22,573 bases of DNA from Bacteroidota bacterium (GTDB lineage: Bacteria > Bacteroidota > Bacteroidia > Bacteroidales > Prolixibacteraceae): assembly GCA_030706665.1 (NCBI GenBank), contig JAUZOB010000010.1, forward strand, positions 1 to 22,573. The letters run 5' to 3'. Every line of letters starts with the position of its first letter. Within the stretch, counting starts at the first letter, position 1. The position numbers and the translations under genes are program-made. Positions 7,524 through 14,984 of the stretch are shown piece after piece. Below the pieces are notes generated by a model that saw nothing but the letters and a program-made list of their open reading frames with translations, was not told the origin of the DNA and searched no databases.

Positions 7524-9284
7524 ATGAAAATAATTAGCAGATATAGTTTCATATTAATTGTTTCGGGATTCGTCTTTTTCTCGTGTACATCGTCCAAAAA
7601 GACAATTACGGCTACCATCAACCCGGCATCTCCGGTTAAAGAAGCTGCAATTGAAGATACCCGAAAACAAGAATTTGAATATTATCTTGTCGAAGGCATA
7701 AAGCAAAAGAATTTTGGAAGGCAGGATGCAGCAACCGAACTTTTCACTAAATGTCTTACGCTTGATCCTCAGTCTGCAACAGCCCTTTTCGAACTGGCAA
7801 ACATTCAGATTGCAAAAGGCGACCTGACCAATGCAGCTACCGGCCTTGAAAAAGCAGTGACGATAAGCCCCGATAATCAATGGTACAAATACCTTCTGGC
7901 TCAGGTTTATCAGCAAACAAGTCAATTTGATAAAGCATCTGTCCTTTTCAAACAATTAGTTGAAAAAAATCCTGACAACATCGATTATCTCTATTTATAC
8001 GGTGGCGCTCTTGCAAACTCAGGCAAAGGGAAAGAAGCATTGGATGTTTTCAATCAATTGGAGAGTAAAACCGGCATAACAGATCAACTCAGTTTAGCCA
8101 AAGAACAGATTTACCTCAAAGAAGGGAAAAATCAGAAAGCAATCGAAGAATTAGAAAAGTTGATTAAATCTTCTCCGGATGAGCCCCGTTATTACGGACT
8201 ACTGGCAGATCTGTATCTACAACTCGAGAATAAGGTTAAAGCTCTTGAACTCTACCATAAAGTACTTCAGATTGATCCTGACAATGGATTTGTACTGTTT
8301 TCACTGGCAAATTATTATGCACTCGATAAAAACAATCAAAAAGCATTCGAATACGCATTGAAAGGATTTAGCAATCCTTCGTCGGAACTGGAAGTAAAGA
8401 TTAATTATCTTCTTTTGATACACAACGATAGGTCAAAATACAACTTTACGGACCAACAGATTGACGAACTGGCCGCTAAAATAATCGTAGCTCAACCTTT
8501 GGAAGAGCAAGCCTATGCTTTTTATGCCGATTACCTGATTCAAAGTAAAAGATCGAATCAAGCTATTGATGTTATACGAAAAGGGATCGCTGTTTCTCCC
8601 AAAAGCTATGCCCTTTGGGAAAAATTGTTACTTGCAGAAGCTGATCTACAGGACCAGCCTGCTCTTTCAACAGATACAGAGAAAGCCATAGCGCTTTTCC
8701 CCGATGAGCCAATGGTTAATCTTTTACGATCGGCAAGTCTGTTGATGGAGGGTAAAAGCAAAGAAGCTCTTACCGCATTAGACAATGGTCAAAAATTCAT
8801 CGGTGACAATAAAGCTCTTCAAATTCAATTTGAATTGCAACGTGCAGAATTATACTATAAGACGAATCGAAGTAAAGAAGCATTTGAATCATTCGATAAA
8901 GTTTTAAAAATCGACCCGAATAATCAGATGGCCCTGAATAACTATGCATATTATCTTTCTGTACAGAATCAGGATCTTGAAAAAGCGGAAAAAATGGCTA
9001 GTACGGTTGTTCAAAATAATCCAACAAATGCAACTTTCCTTGATACTTATGCCTGGGTCCTTTTTAAAAGGCAAAACTATAGCCTGGCAAAATTCTATAT
9101 GGAAAGCGCTCTTTCTAACGGAGGGAATGACAATGCCACACTTCTTGAACACTACGGAGATATTCTTTTTATGAACGGAGATAAAGAGAAAGCATTAGAA
9201 TATTGGAAAAAGTCTGCCGAAAAAGGCCCTGCTTCAGATTTGCTGAAGAAGAAAATTAAAGAAGGTAAATATCTGGAAAATTAA
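7524..9284 (+). CDS. TPR-repeat lipoprotein
   Basis: A 586-residue protein beginning with a lipoprotein signal (hydrophobic residues 8-20, Cys21 in VFFSC). After a low-complexity linker, it consists of tandem 34-residue tetratricopeptide repeats from about residue 70 to 575. Clear repeats include ATALFELANIQIAKGDLTNA, YKYLLAQVYQQTSQFDKA, YYGLLADLYLQLENKVKALE, ALNNYAYYLSVQNQDLEKA and FLDTYAWVLFKRQNYSLAK. TPR solenoids are protein-docking scaffolds, so it likely organises an assembly on the periplasmic face of the outer membrane. It stops one base before the DUF4292 lipoprotein gene and belongs to the same operon as the EnvC-like gene, suggesting a joint envelope or cell-division job. The partners are unknown; the repeat assignment is secure, the function is not. 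Confidence 0.88.
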   Translation: MKIISRYSFILIVSGFVFFSCTSSKKTITATINPASPVKEAAIEDTRKQEFEYYLVEGIKQKNFGRQDAATELFTKCLTLDPQSATALFELANIQIAKGDLTNAATGLEKAVTISPDNQWYKYLLAQVYQQTSQFDKASVLFKQLVEKNPDNIDYLYLYGGALANSGKGKEALDVFNQLESKTGITDQLSLAKEQIYLKEGKNQKAIEELEKLIKSSPDEPRYYGLLADLYLQLENKVKALELYHKVLQIDPDNGFVLFSLANYYALDKNNQKAFEYALKGFSNPSSELEVKINYLLLIHNDRSKYNFTDQQIDELAAKIIVAQPLEEQAYAFYADYLIQSKRSNQAIDVIRKGIAVSPKSYALWEKLLLAEADLQDQPALSTDTEKAIALFPDEPMVNLLRSASLLMEGKSKEALTALDNGQKFIGDNKALQIQFELQRAELYYKTNRSKEAFESFDKVLKIDPNNQMALNNYAYYLSVQNQDLEKAEKMASTVVQNNPTNATFLDTYAWVLFKRQNYSLAKFYMESALSNGGNDNATLLEHYGDILFMNGDKEKALEYWKKSAEKGPASDLLKKKIKEGKYLEN

Positions 9285-9285
9285 A

Positions 9286-10239
9286 ATGAACAAAAAGAAG
9301 ATGCAATCAATGATCCATAAATTACTAATCCCCCTGTTTCTGATTTTATCTCTGTTCTCTTGCAGAACAATTCATAAGAAAGCAGAAACGCCTCAGGTTG
9401 CTTTTGAAAAAGCAACAGATACCACAAAGGTTATAACAGAAGAAGCATCTGAAAAAGTAAAGTCACTTTCTACAGCCAAACTCATAAATAAAATAGTCGA
9501 ATCAGAATTAACCTTTCACAATCTTGAAATTCCGAAAGTAAACATCAACTATGAATCAGGGAACAATGCGTTTTCGTTAAGAGGATCCATTAAACTTACA
9601 CATGACAGTGTGCTGCAAATCTCGGTGACGAAGTTGAATATATCGCTTGCGAAAGCCAAGATGACTCCCGACAGCGTATTCTTTATAAATTATCTCGACC
9701 GAAGCTATTTCAAAGGAAGTTATGCCGAATTAAATGAATCTTTTCATACCGAGCTTTCATTCGGCATTGTTCAGTCCATCATAACAAATTCACTCTTTTC
9801 CACAAAAGAAGAGATTGACAATAAAGATTTTAAGAACTTATTTTTTATTGCCGATTCGTCAGAATTCATCCTCTCTTCGATTAAGCCTAAGAAACTGGAC
9901 AATATTCTGAAGAATGAGAAAAGGCTGCAACGGATTATTAATCATTCTGAAGATTCCACATTTATGGTACAATCCTTCCATATTAATCCTCAAAACTATA
10001 AAATCGAAAAAATAAATCTGAAAGATCTGAGATCCCAACGGGAACTGAATGTTGGGTTTGACCAATTCGAGGATATCGGAAATGGAGTGCTTTTCCCCGC
10101 GAAAGTTGAAGTTAATACCATAACCCAAAAAAACCAATCTAAAGTTCTGCTGGAACTCAATCGCTTTGAGATTGACAAACCCATAAATTTTAACTTTAAT
10201 ATTCCTGCTAATTATCGCAGAATAGAAAGACTTAGATAG
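9286..10239 (+). CDS. DUF4292 family lipoprotein, LolB-like
   Basis: A 317-residue lipoprotein (positively charged start, hydrophobic residues 13-24, Cys26 in SLFSC). The mature part matches the Bacteroidota family DUF4292: an early FHNLEIPKVNINYES, then SLRGSIKLTHDSVLQISV, LAKAKMTPDSVFFINYLDRS and a run of amphipathic beta strands to the end (VLFPAKVEV, INFNFNIPANYRRIERLR). This alternation resembles the incomplete beta-barrel of LolA/LolB and related lipid-binding lipoproteins, which suggests handling of lipidated proteins or lipids at the outer membrane; that is inference from texture, not from a test. It lies one base after the TPR gene and two bases before the EnvC-like gene, so translation is probably coupled. 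ATG codons at residues 1, 6 and 9 are all possible starts; the first keeps the Lys-rich n-region. Confidence 0.82.
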   Translation: MNKKKMQSMIHKLLIPLFLILSLFSCRTIHKKAETPQVAFEKATDTTKVITEEASEKVKSLSTAKLINKIVESELTFHNLEIPKVNINYESGNNAFSLRGSIKLTHDSVLQISVTKLNISLAKAKMTPDSVFFINYLDRSYFKGSYAELNESFHTELSFGIVQSIITNSLFSTKEEIDNKDFKNLFFIADSSEFILSSIKPKKLDNILKNEKRLQRIINHSEDSTFMVQSFHINPQNYKIEKINLKDLRSQRELNVGFDQFEDIGNGVLFPAKVEVNTITQKNQSKVLLELNRFEIDKPINFNFNIPANYRRIERLR

Positions 10240-10241
10240 AT

Positions 10242-11441
10242 ATGAAAACCAGATTTCTTTTGATCGCATGTTCGTTGTTCCTAATCGGGAAATGTGCTTT
10301 TGCACAATCGATTCAGGACCTGCGAACCGAAAAAGAAAGAACAGCCAAAGAAATTGCATTAACAAAAGAACTCTTGCGACAGGCTGAAAAGAATGCAAAG
10401 TCATCTTCGAATAAGCTGTTCATTTTGAATAAGAACATTATGCTTCGAACCAAGCTTATCGACATGATGAATAAAGAGATTGAGGTCCTCGACGGATTTA
10501 TTGATGATAACCGCTGTTTTATTATCGGATTGCGCAAAGATCTTGAGAAACTGAGACAAGATTATGCCCGAACCATTCAGTTTGCACAGAAGAACCGAAA
10601 ATCACAGGATAAATTTTTGTTTCTCCTTTCGGCAAAAGACTTTAATCAAGCCTATAAACGGCTGATTTATATGCGCCAATATGCTAATTACAGAGAGAAG
10701 CAGGCCGACCATATCAAGGCTGTTTTTCACCTGATCAATGTGCAATTACGCGACCTTGCATCCCGTCGTCTGCAGAAAGACAAACTAATGCGCGGGAAAG
10801 AAAATGAACGCAAGGAATTAAATAATGAAAAGAGAATACAATCAGAATATCTCAGAGGCGTAAAACATGAACAACAAGGACTTCGAAGCAAATTGCGGGA
10901 GAAAATGCGTGTTCAACAACAACTTCAGAGAGAAATTGAGAGACTGATTGCAGAAGAAGCCAGAAAATCAAGAGAAAAGGGCGGCAGCGGACAATTTAGC
11001 CTTTCCCCTGAACAGAAGGTCATCTCTGGTAATTTTGAAAAGAACCGAGGCCGCTTACCATGGCCTATTGAAAGAGGAGTTATTTCAGATTACTTCGGAG
11101 AACATGAACATCCATTAATGAAAGGGGTTATGGTCCGAAATAACGGCCTCGATTTCTCCACATCGAGAGGAGCAAGAGCACGAGCTGTCTTCGAAGGAGA
11201 AGTAAGCCGCATTGTTGCAATCCCAGGAGGAAACATGGCAGTTATTATCCGTCATGGGCGTTATCTGACCGTTTATTCCAATCTTCGCGACGTATCAGTC
11301 CGTGTCGGGCAAAAAGTCAGAATCAAAGAAGACCTTGGAACTATTTACACCGATCCGGCTGATGACAACCGTACGATCCTGAAATTTCAGATATGGAAAG
11401 AAAGTTCGAAGCTGGATCCCGGAAGCTGGGTAACCAGATAA
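10242..11441 (+). CDS. EnvC-like murein hydrolase activator, degenerate LytM (M23) domain
   Basis: A 399-residue secreted protein: signal peptide to Ala21 (KCAFA), a long coiled-coil in about residues 23-110 and 160-245 rich in Lys, Arg, Glu and Leu, then a LytM/M23 domain in 273-399. The order of signal, coiled-coil and LytM is that of EnvC, which activates cell-wall amidases at the division site. The metal and catalytic residues of active M23 peptidases are missing: the first His of H-x3-D is Asn300 (Asp304 kept), the YxHL His is Asn347, and the final HxH reads I-L-K with Lys381. It is therefore probably a regulator, not an enzyme. The predicted mature N-terminus is Gln22, which fits a substrate of the glutaminyl cyclase in this window. 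It is the last gene of the dut cluster and is followed by a strong terminator. Confidence 0.88.
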   Translation: MKTRFLLIACSLFLIGKCAFAQSIQDLRTEKERTAKEIALTKELLRQAEKNAKSSSNKLFILNKNIMLRTKLIDMMNKEIEVLDGFIDDNRCFIIGLRKDLEKLRQDYARTIQFAQKNRKSQDKFLFLLSAKDFNQAYKRLIYMRQYANYREKQADHIKAVFHLINVQLRDLASRRLQKDKLMRGKENERKELNNEKRIQSEYLRGVKHEQQGLRSKLREKMRVQQQLQREIERLIAEEARKSREKGGSGQFSLSPEQKVISGNFEKNRGRLPWPIERGVISDYFGEHEHPLMKGVMVRNNGLDFSTSRGARARAVFEGEVSRIVAIPGGNMAVIIRHGRYLTVYSNLRDVSVRVGQKVRIKEDLGTIYTDPADDNRTILKFQIWKESSKLDPGSWVTR

Positions 11442-11463
11442 GATAATCAGAGTTCATCTTATA

Positions 11464-11509
11464 AAAAAAGAGGGAGACAAGTCAGAAATGATTTGTCTCC
11501 CTCTTTTTT
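11464..11509 (+). terminator. Intrinsic terminator after the EnvC-like gene
   Basis: A perfect 17-bp inverted repeat, GAGGGAGACAA flanked by six A in the left arm (11464-11480) and TTGTCTCCCTC followed by six T in the right arm (11493-11509), with a 12-base loop. It lies 22 bases after the stop and is a textbook Rho-independent terminator, also able to act on the opposite strand. Confidence 0.93.
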
Positions 11510-11518
11510 ATAAGTCTG

Positions 11519-11620
11519 TGTCTAGTCCTGAAATAGCGTTACACAAAAAGTAATACTATGGGAGATAAAATTAAGAATGAATACGTTACGCGGACATAGA
11601 AAGATTTGTCTAGTCCTGAA
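11519..11620 (+). mobile_element. Possible decayed insertion-sequence end
   Basis: TGTCTAGTCCTGAA occurs twice in the same direction, 88 bases apart. Between the copies an ATG at 11558 opens MGDKIKNEYVTRT, then TAG, then KDLSS in the same frame. From memory this resembles the N-terminus of IS3-type OrfA proteins in Bacteroidota, where the TAG position would be a Gln codon (CAG), with the TGT...CCTGAA stretch as the element's end. No other transposase sequence remains. The repeat is seen directly; the IS assignment is from memory and uncertain. Confidence 0.35.
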
Positions 11621-11685
11621 TATCAAAGCTATGATCACTTATTAGCAAAGCTATATTTGAATTGACGTTGGGAATCCCTTCAGAG

Positions 11686-11729
11686 GTGGTTCAGTCATCC
11701 ATTCGATAATCAAACCACGTCTGAACCAC
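11686..11729. repeat. 9-bp inverted repeat with 26-base loop
   Basis: GTGGTTCAG (11686-11694) is the exact reverse complement of CTGAACCAC (11721-11729). The inner sequence also carries ACCACG twice (11714-11719 and 11726-11731). It sits in the gene-free stretch and has no U-tract, so it is not a typical terminator. Confidence 0.5.
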
Positions 11730-11949
11730 GACCAAACGACGAACGAAATAAGGTGTTGCTCACTTGTTGATCCGGTCCGGTGATCTTCATAATAGTGCAA
11801 AAAGAAAAAGGATCAATCAGAATTCCCGGAGGGAGACTTCTGCTATCCATAATATTGGGCAGTCCCGGAAAGTCAGTTAAATATTACCTGAATTTATGAA
11901 TAATCCTAAAACGGGAATGCACCCAGAACACTCCCCTTGTCTTGTCCTT

Positions 11950-12654
11950 CTATAAATTAGCGACTTTGTATAAGCTCGGAAGATCAAGAATCTTAATTCT
12001 CCTACCTTGCAATTCGATTAATTTATCTGATTTAAACTCCGATAATAATCGAATTACAGACTCTGTAGCTGTCCCAACCATATTGGCCAACTCTTCGCGG
12101 GTAAGCGAAATCTGCAAAGTATTGCTGCTATCAAGATTGAAATTATCTTTCAGCAATAGCAATACCTCTGCCAATCGTTCGCGAACAGTTTTTTGTGCAA
12201 TATCCGTAATGTAATCATTCGCTTCCTTTAGTTCCCGACATACAATCTGGAGCATGTGAAGCGAAAATTTTGGATTGTTTTCGATCAGATAAAGTAACGT
12301 ATGGTAAGGAATATGACATAATATAGCTTCTTCAATCACTTTTGCAGTAGTACACGCCGACTCATTACTAAGCAGAGATCGATAAGCAATGATATCGCCC
12401 TTCTTAACAAAACGAATAATCTGCTCTTTCCCGTCATTGCCAGTTTTAATAATTTTCAAAATTCCCTGTGTGATGCAGTAAAAACCCGTCAATCTGCTTC
12501 CTTCGCGATATACGATCGCCCCTTTTCTATAAACAGAACAGGTTTTGTCGTCATTCAATCGTTGAAGCTCCTGTGGATTAAGTGGTCTGAAAATTTTAAA
12601 TTTGGAAAGGTCATTTTCCTCAACATTGGTGTTAAATGGTGTACTTCTCATCAT
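11950..12654 (-). CDS. Crp/Fnr family transcriptional regulator
   Basis: A 234-residue regulator with an N-terminal cyclic-nucleotide-binding-like beta-roll (about residues 20-135: KGAIVYREGSRLTGFYCITQG, VKKGDIIAYRSLL), a long dimer helix with ERLAEVLLLLKDN, and a C-terminal winged helix (about 165-230: LTREELANMVGTATESVIRLL, DKLIELQGRRIKILD). The recognition helix T-A-T-E-S-V-I-R-L-L aligns with the Fnr-type E-x-x-S/x-R pattern. No N-terminal Cys cluster for an Fe-S sensor is present, so it is not a classical Fnr, and the cAMP-binding residues are not convincing, so the ligand is unknown. It is divergent from the OsmC gene with 89 bases between starts, an arrangement that suggests control of OsmC and of itself. 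Two adjacent ATGs could start it; the outer one is given. Confidence 0.88.
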   Translation of the reverse strand: MMRSTPFNTNVEENDLSKFKIFRPLNPQELQRLNDDKTCSVYRKGAIVYREGSRLTGFYCITQGILKIIKTGNDGKEQIIRFVKKGDIIAYRSLLSNESACTTAKVIEEAILCHIPYHTLLYLIENNPKFSLHMLQIVCRELKEANDYITDIAQKTVRERLAEVLLLLKDNFNLDSSNTLQISLTREELANMVGTATESVIRLLSEFKSDKLIELQGRRIKILDLPSLYKVANL

Positions 12655-12672
12655 GGGTGGGAACTTTAGATG

Positions 12673-12698
12673 AATCTAGATTGTTTACTTACCGTAAA
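12673..12698. promoter_or_regulatory. Candidate operator between the Crp-type regulator and osmC-like gene
   Basis: The 89-base divergent spacer holds a perfect 10-bp palindrome AATCTAGATT (12673-12682) and, just after it, TTTAC-N5-GTAAA (12684-12698). Dyads of this size suit a dimeric Crp/Fnr-type regulator binding between the two starts. There is no proof that either is bound. Confidence 0.3.
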
Positions 12699-12743
12699 AA
12701 TAGTAATTAACTTCAAAATATCGTAATCAGATCATTTAAATAA

Positions 12744-13163
12744 ATGAATATGAAACACATCATTGATCTTCATTGGTTGAAAAATTTAACTTTTGATACA
12801 GAGGTAGATGGGCATCACTTACAATTAGACGCAGCAATCGAGGACGGAGGCAATGATACCGGGCCTCGTCCTAAAAAGCTTCTTCTGGTTGCACTTGCCG
12901 GCTGTACCGCAATGGACATTATCTCGATACTCAGCAAAATGCATGTCGAACTTGATGACTTTAATGTTATTGTTCAGGGTGATTTACTGGAAGATCATCC
13001 TAAACGGTATAAAAAGATGCATGTCATATACCAATTCAAAGGGAAAGATCTCCCATATGATAAACTTGGTAAAGCAGTAAAGCTTTCGGAAGAAAAATAC
13101 TGTGGTGTGCGGGCTTCCTTTGATGGATCGATTGATCTATCTTCTGAAATCAGAGTTATTTAG
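12744..13163 (+). CDS. OsmC/Ohr family protein
   Basis: A 139-residue OsmC-fold protein. The family's two redox cysteines are present: Cys54 in LAGCTAMD at the start of the central helix and Cys120 in KYCGV. In OsmC and Ohr these reduce organic hydroperoxides; in the YhfA-like branch, to which the RPKKLLLVALAGCTAMDI sequence seems closer, the substrate is less clear. It has no signal peptide and is cytosolic. It is read divergently from the Crp/Fnr-type regulator, which is its likely controller. ATG codons at residues 1 and 3 are both possible starts. Confidence 0.9.
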   Translation: MNMKHIIDLHWLKNLTFDTEVDGHHLQLDAAIEDGGNDTGPRPKKLLLVALAGCTAMDIISILSKMHVELDDFNVIVQGDLLEDHPKRYKKMHVIYQFKGKDLPYDKLGKAVKLSEEKYCGVRASFDGSIDLSSEIRVI

Positions 13164-13401
13164 AAAAAGTTAAAGAAAAAAACGCTCTTTTTAAATAACC
13201 TTTTTGTGTTTGCTCTTGTTATATATTCATTCAAATAAATTAAACAAAGGAAAAATACAAAGTGAAGTTATTTTGAAACTCGATGGGATAATTCTTTTTT
13301 CAATACTATTCCGAATCTCTTGCTTAGAGATGAAATTTGATAAAAAGGATATCTTCTTCTGAGGGTAAAATGAGTTGATTTTTTAACAAAAAAATAAACA
13401 T

Positions 13402-14013
13402 ATGAAAAAGTTATTTCTAATCTTATTGGTTTTCGCAGTTGCAAGTCTGGAATCTGCATATGCTGTTAAGAAAGTTACAAAAACAGCAGTAGTAAATTAT
13501 AAACTTGATCAGGAAAAAAGTGAGGTTAAATGGACCGGGAAAAAAGTTACCGGTCAACATACTGGGACCATACAATTAAAATCGGGTATGATCGTCTTTA
13601 AGGGTTCTGCAGTGCAGTCCGGGAATTTTGTAGTTGACATGAAAACAATTGTCGATGCCGATATCCAGGATAAAGATTCCAACTCAAAGTTAATCGGGCA
13701 TTTGAATTCGGAAGATTTCTTCGGCACAGAGAAATATCCCACAGCAACTTATACGTTTAACAAAGCTGAAAAACTAAATGGGAATCAGTATGTTTTCAAA
13801 GGAAAATTAACCATCAAGGGAACGACAAAGGATTATGACGTGAAAGCAACAGTATCACAGGATAAAACTTCGTACACTGCTGTAGGTCAGATGAACATTG
13901 ACCGTACCGCTTATAATATCCGTTACGGTTCTGGCAAATTCTTTGACAAATTGGGAGACAAAGTTATAAATGACACTTTTACTCTTGACTTTAAAGTGAC
14001 AGTGAAGAAATAG
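13402..14013 (+). CDS. YceI family periplasmic lipid-binding-like protein
   Basis: A 203-residue protein with a signal peptide (MKKLFLILLVFAVASLESAYA, probable cut after Ala21) and a YceI lipocalin-like beta-barrel over residues 30-203: YKLDQEKSEVKWTGKKVTGQ, the HTGTIQL strand, GHLNSEDFFGTEKYPTATY, GKLTIKGTTKDYDV and FTLDFKVTV are typical. YceI proteins bind long isoprenoid or amide lipids in a hydrophobic tunnel and are often stress-induced; the ligand here is unknown. It stands alone: 238 AT-rich bases separate it from the OsmC-like gene and a strong terminator follows. The mature N-terminus would be Val, so it would not be a glutaminyl cyclase substrate. Confidence 0.92.
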   Translation: MKKLFLILLVFAVASLESAYAVKKVTKTAVVNYKLDQEKSEVKWTGKKVTGQHTGTIQLKSGMIVFKGSAVQSGNFVVDMKTIVDADIQDKDSNSKLIGHLNSEDFFGTEKYPTATYTFNKAEKLNGNQYVFKGKLTIKGTTKDYDVKATVSQDKTSYTAVGQMNIDRTAYNIRYGSGKFFDKLGDKVINDTFTLDFKVTVKK

Positions 14014-14028
14014 GCATTGTATTGTACT

Positions 14029-14063
14029 AAAAAGGGGCAGATTCCATAGAACTGCCCCTTTTT
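14029..14063 (+). terminator. Intrinsic terminator after the YceI gene
   Basis: AAAAAGGGGCAG (14029-14040) pairs exactly with CTGCCCCTTTTT (14052-14063) around an 11-base loop. A G+C stem with a terminal T-run 15 bases after the stop is a classic terminator, and its symmetry lets it also serve the response-regulator gene approaching from the right. Confidence 0.93.
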
Positions 14064-14141
14064 AGGTTGGTATTCTGAACTCTGGTCAAAAACGACAAGG
14101 GTTCAATCTATCTGCATCAAAGCTGAAAACCCGGATTGCTC

Positions 14142-14154
14142 CTCCCTCCGGGAG
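14142..14154. repeat. Small GC-rich hairpin, inverted copy of the 11824 element
   Basis: CTCCC-TCC-GGGAG is a 5-bp stem with a 3-base loop. Bases 14142-14153 are the exact reverse complement of TCCCGGAGGGAG at 11824-11835. On the minus strand the copy here is preceded closely by GGTGATCTT, which also occurs 28 bases before the other copy. This hints at a short dispersed repeat. Confidence 0.35.
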
Positions 14155-14195
14155 AAAGATCACCTTTTGGTTTTATTAGCCAGCCGTCCGAGCTC

Positions 14196-14894
14196 TTACT
14201 CAATAAACTTATATCCGATTCCTTTGAGTGTCTTGATATGGTCATTGCCAATCTTCTCTCTCAATTTTCGGATGTGTACATCAATGGTTCTGTCACCGAC
14301 AATTACATTATCTCCCCATACATTAAAATAGATTTCTTCACGGGTAAAGACTTTCCCCGGTTTGGAAACTAAAAGTGAGAGAAGTTCAAATTCTTTACGA
14401 GGGAGGATCATCTCCTCTTCACCTACCCGAACCAAATATCTTTCTTTGTCAATAACCAAATTACCAACCTTTAAGGTATTGCCAGTCGGTTCTACAACTT
14501 GCTCCACTCCGGAGGTAGTTCTTTTAAGCAGTGCTTTTACCCGGCTTACCAGAACTTTCGGACGAATCGGTTTTGTAATATAGTCATCGGCTCCGGCATC
14601 AAAGCCTGCAATTTGCGAATAGTCCTCTCCTCTTGCGGTTAAGAACGCGATCACGGTATTTTGCAATGCAGGAATCTTTCTGAGTTCTTCACATGCAGCG
14701 ATACCATCCATTTCAGGCATCATCACGTCAAGAATAATCAGATCCGGAACTTTCTTCTCCGCGATCTTAAGAGCATCTAAACCGTTTTGAGCAGTGTAAA
14801 CCTTGTAGCCTTCACGCTCCAGGTTATAACTGATAAACTCCAGTATGTCGACTTCGTCATCAACGAGGAGGATTTTGTGTGTTGGTTCTGTCAT
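14196..14894 (-). CDS. OmpR/PhoB-type response regulator
   Basis: A 232-residue two-domain regulator. The receiver domain (residues 6-122) has the acidic pair Asp12/Asp13, the phospho-acceptor Asp56 in LIILDVMMPEMDG, a Thr in FLTARGED and the Lys of ITKPIRP. The C-terminal winged helix (about 140-232) carries LPRKEFELLSLLVSKPGKVF, VWGDNVIVGDRTIDVHIRKL and TLKGIGYKF, diagnostic of the OmpR/PhoB output domain. It lies 90 bases downstream of the histidine kinase on the same strand, so the two are almost certainly a cognate pair. The kinase type suggests a PhoR/PhoB-like or envelope-stress role, but no pst or other target genes are present to confirm one. Confidence 0.93.
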   Translation of the reverse strand: MTEPTHKILLVDDEVDILEFISYNLEREGYKVYTAQNGLDALKIAEKKVPDLIILDVMMPEMDGIAACEELRKIPALQNTVIAFLTARGEDYSQIAGFDAGADDYITKPIRPKVLVSRVKALLKRTTSGVEQVVEPTGNTLKVGNLVIDKERYLVRVGEEEMILPRKEFELLSLLVSKPGKVFTREEIYFNVWGDNVIVGDRTIDVHIRKLREKIGNDHIKTLKGIGYKFIE

Positions 14895-14984
14895 AATCTA
14901 CGTTTTTCACCGGAACTAAGATAAACATCAACTCTTAAGTAAATATTAAGGGATATTTAATACGATGATAAAGTTATTAAATAT

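Larger units (their letters stand above)
11511..11949. other. Gene-free, repeat-bearing stretch between the EnvC-like and Crp-type genes
   Basis: No intact ORF was found. It contains a 14-base direct repeat (TGTCTAGTCCTGAA at 11519 and 11607), a 9-base direct repeat CAAAGCTAT (11624 and 11646), a 9-bp inverted repeat GTGGTTCAG/CTGAACCAC (11686-11694 and 11721-11729), and a hairpin-prone TCCCGGAGGGAG (11824-11835) that recurs inverted at 14142. The density of short repeats without a gene suggests debris of former insertions. Confidence 0.55.
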
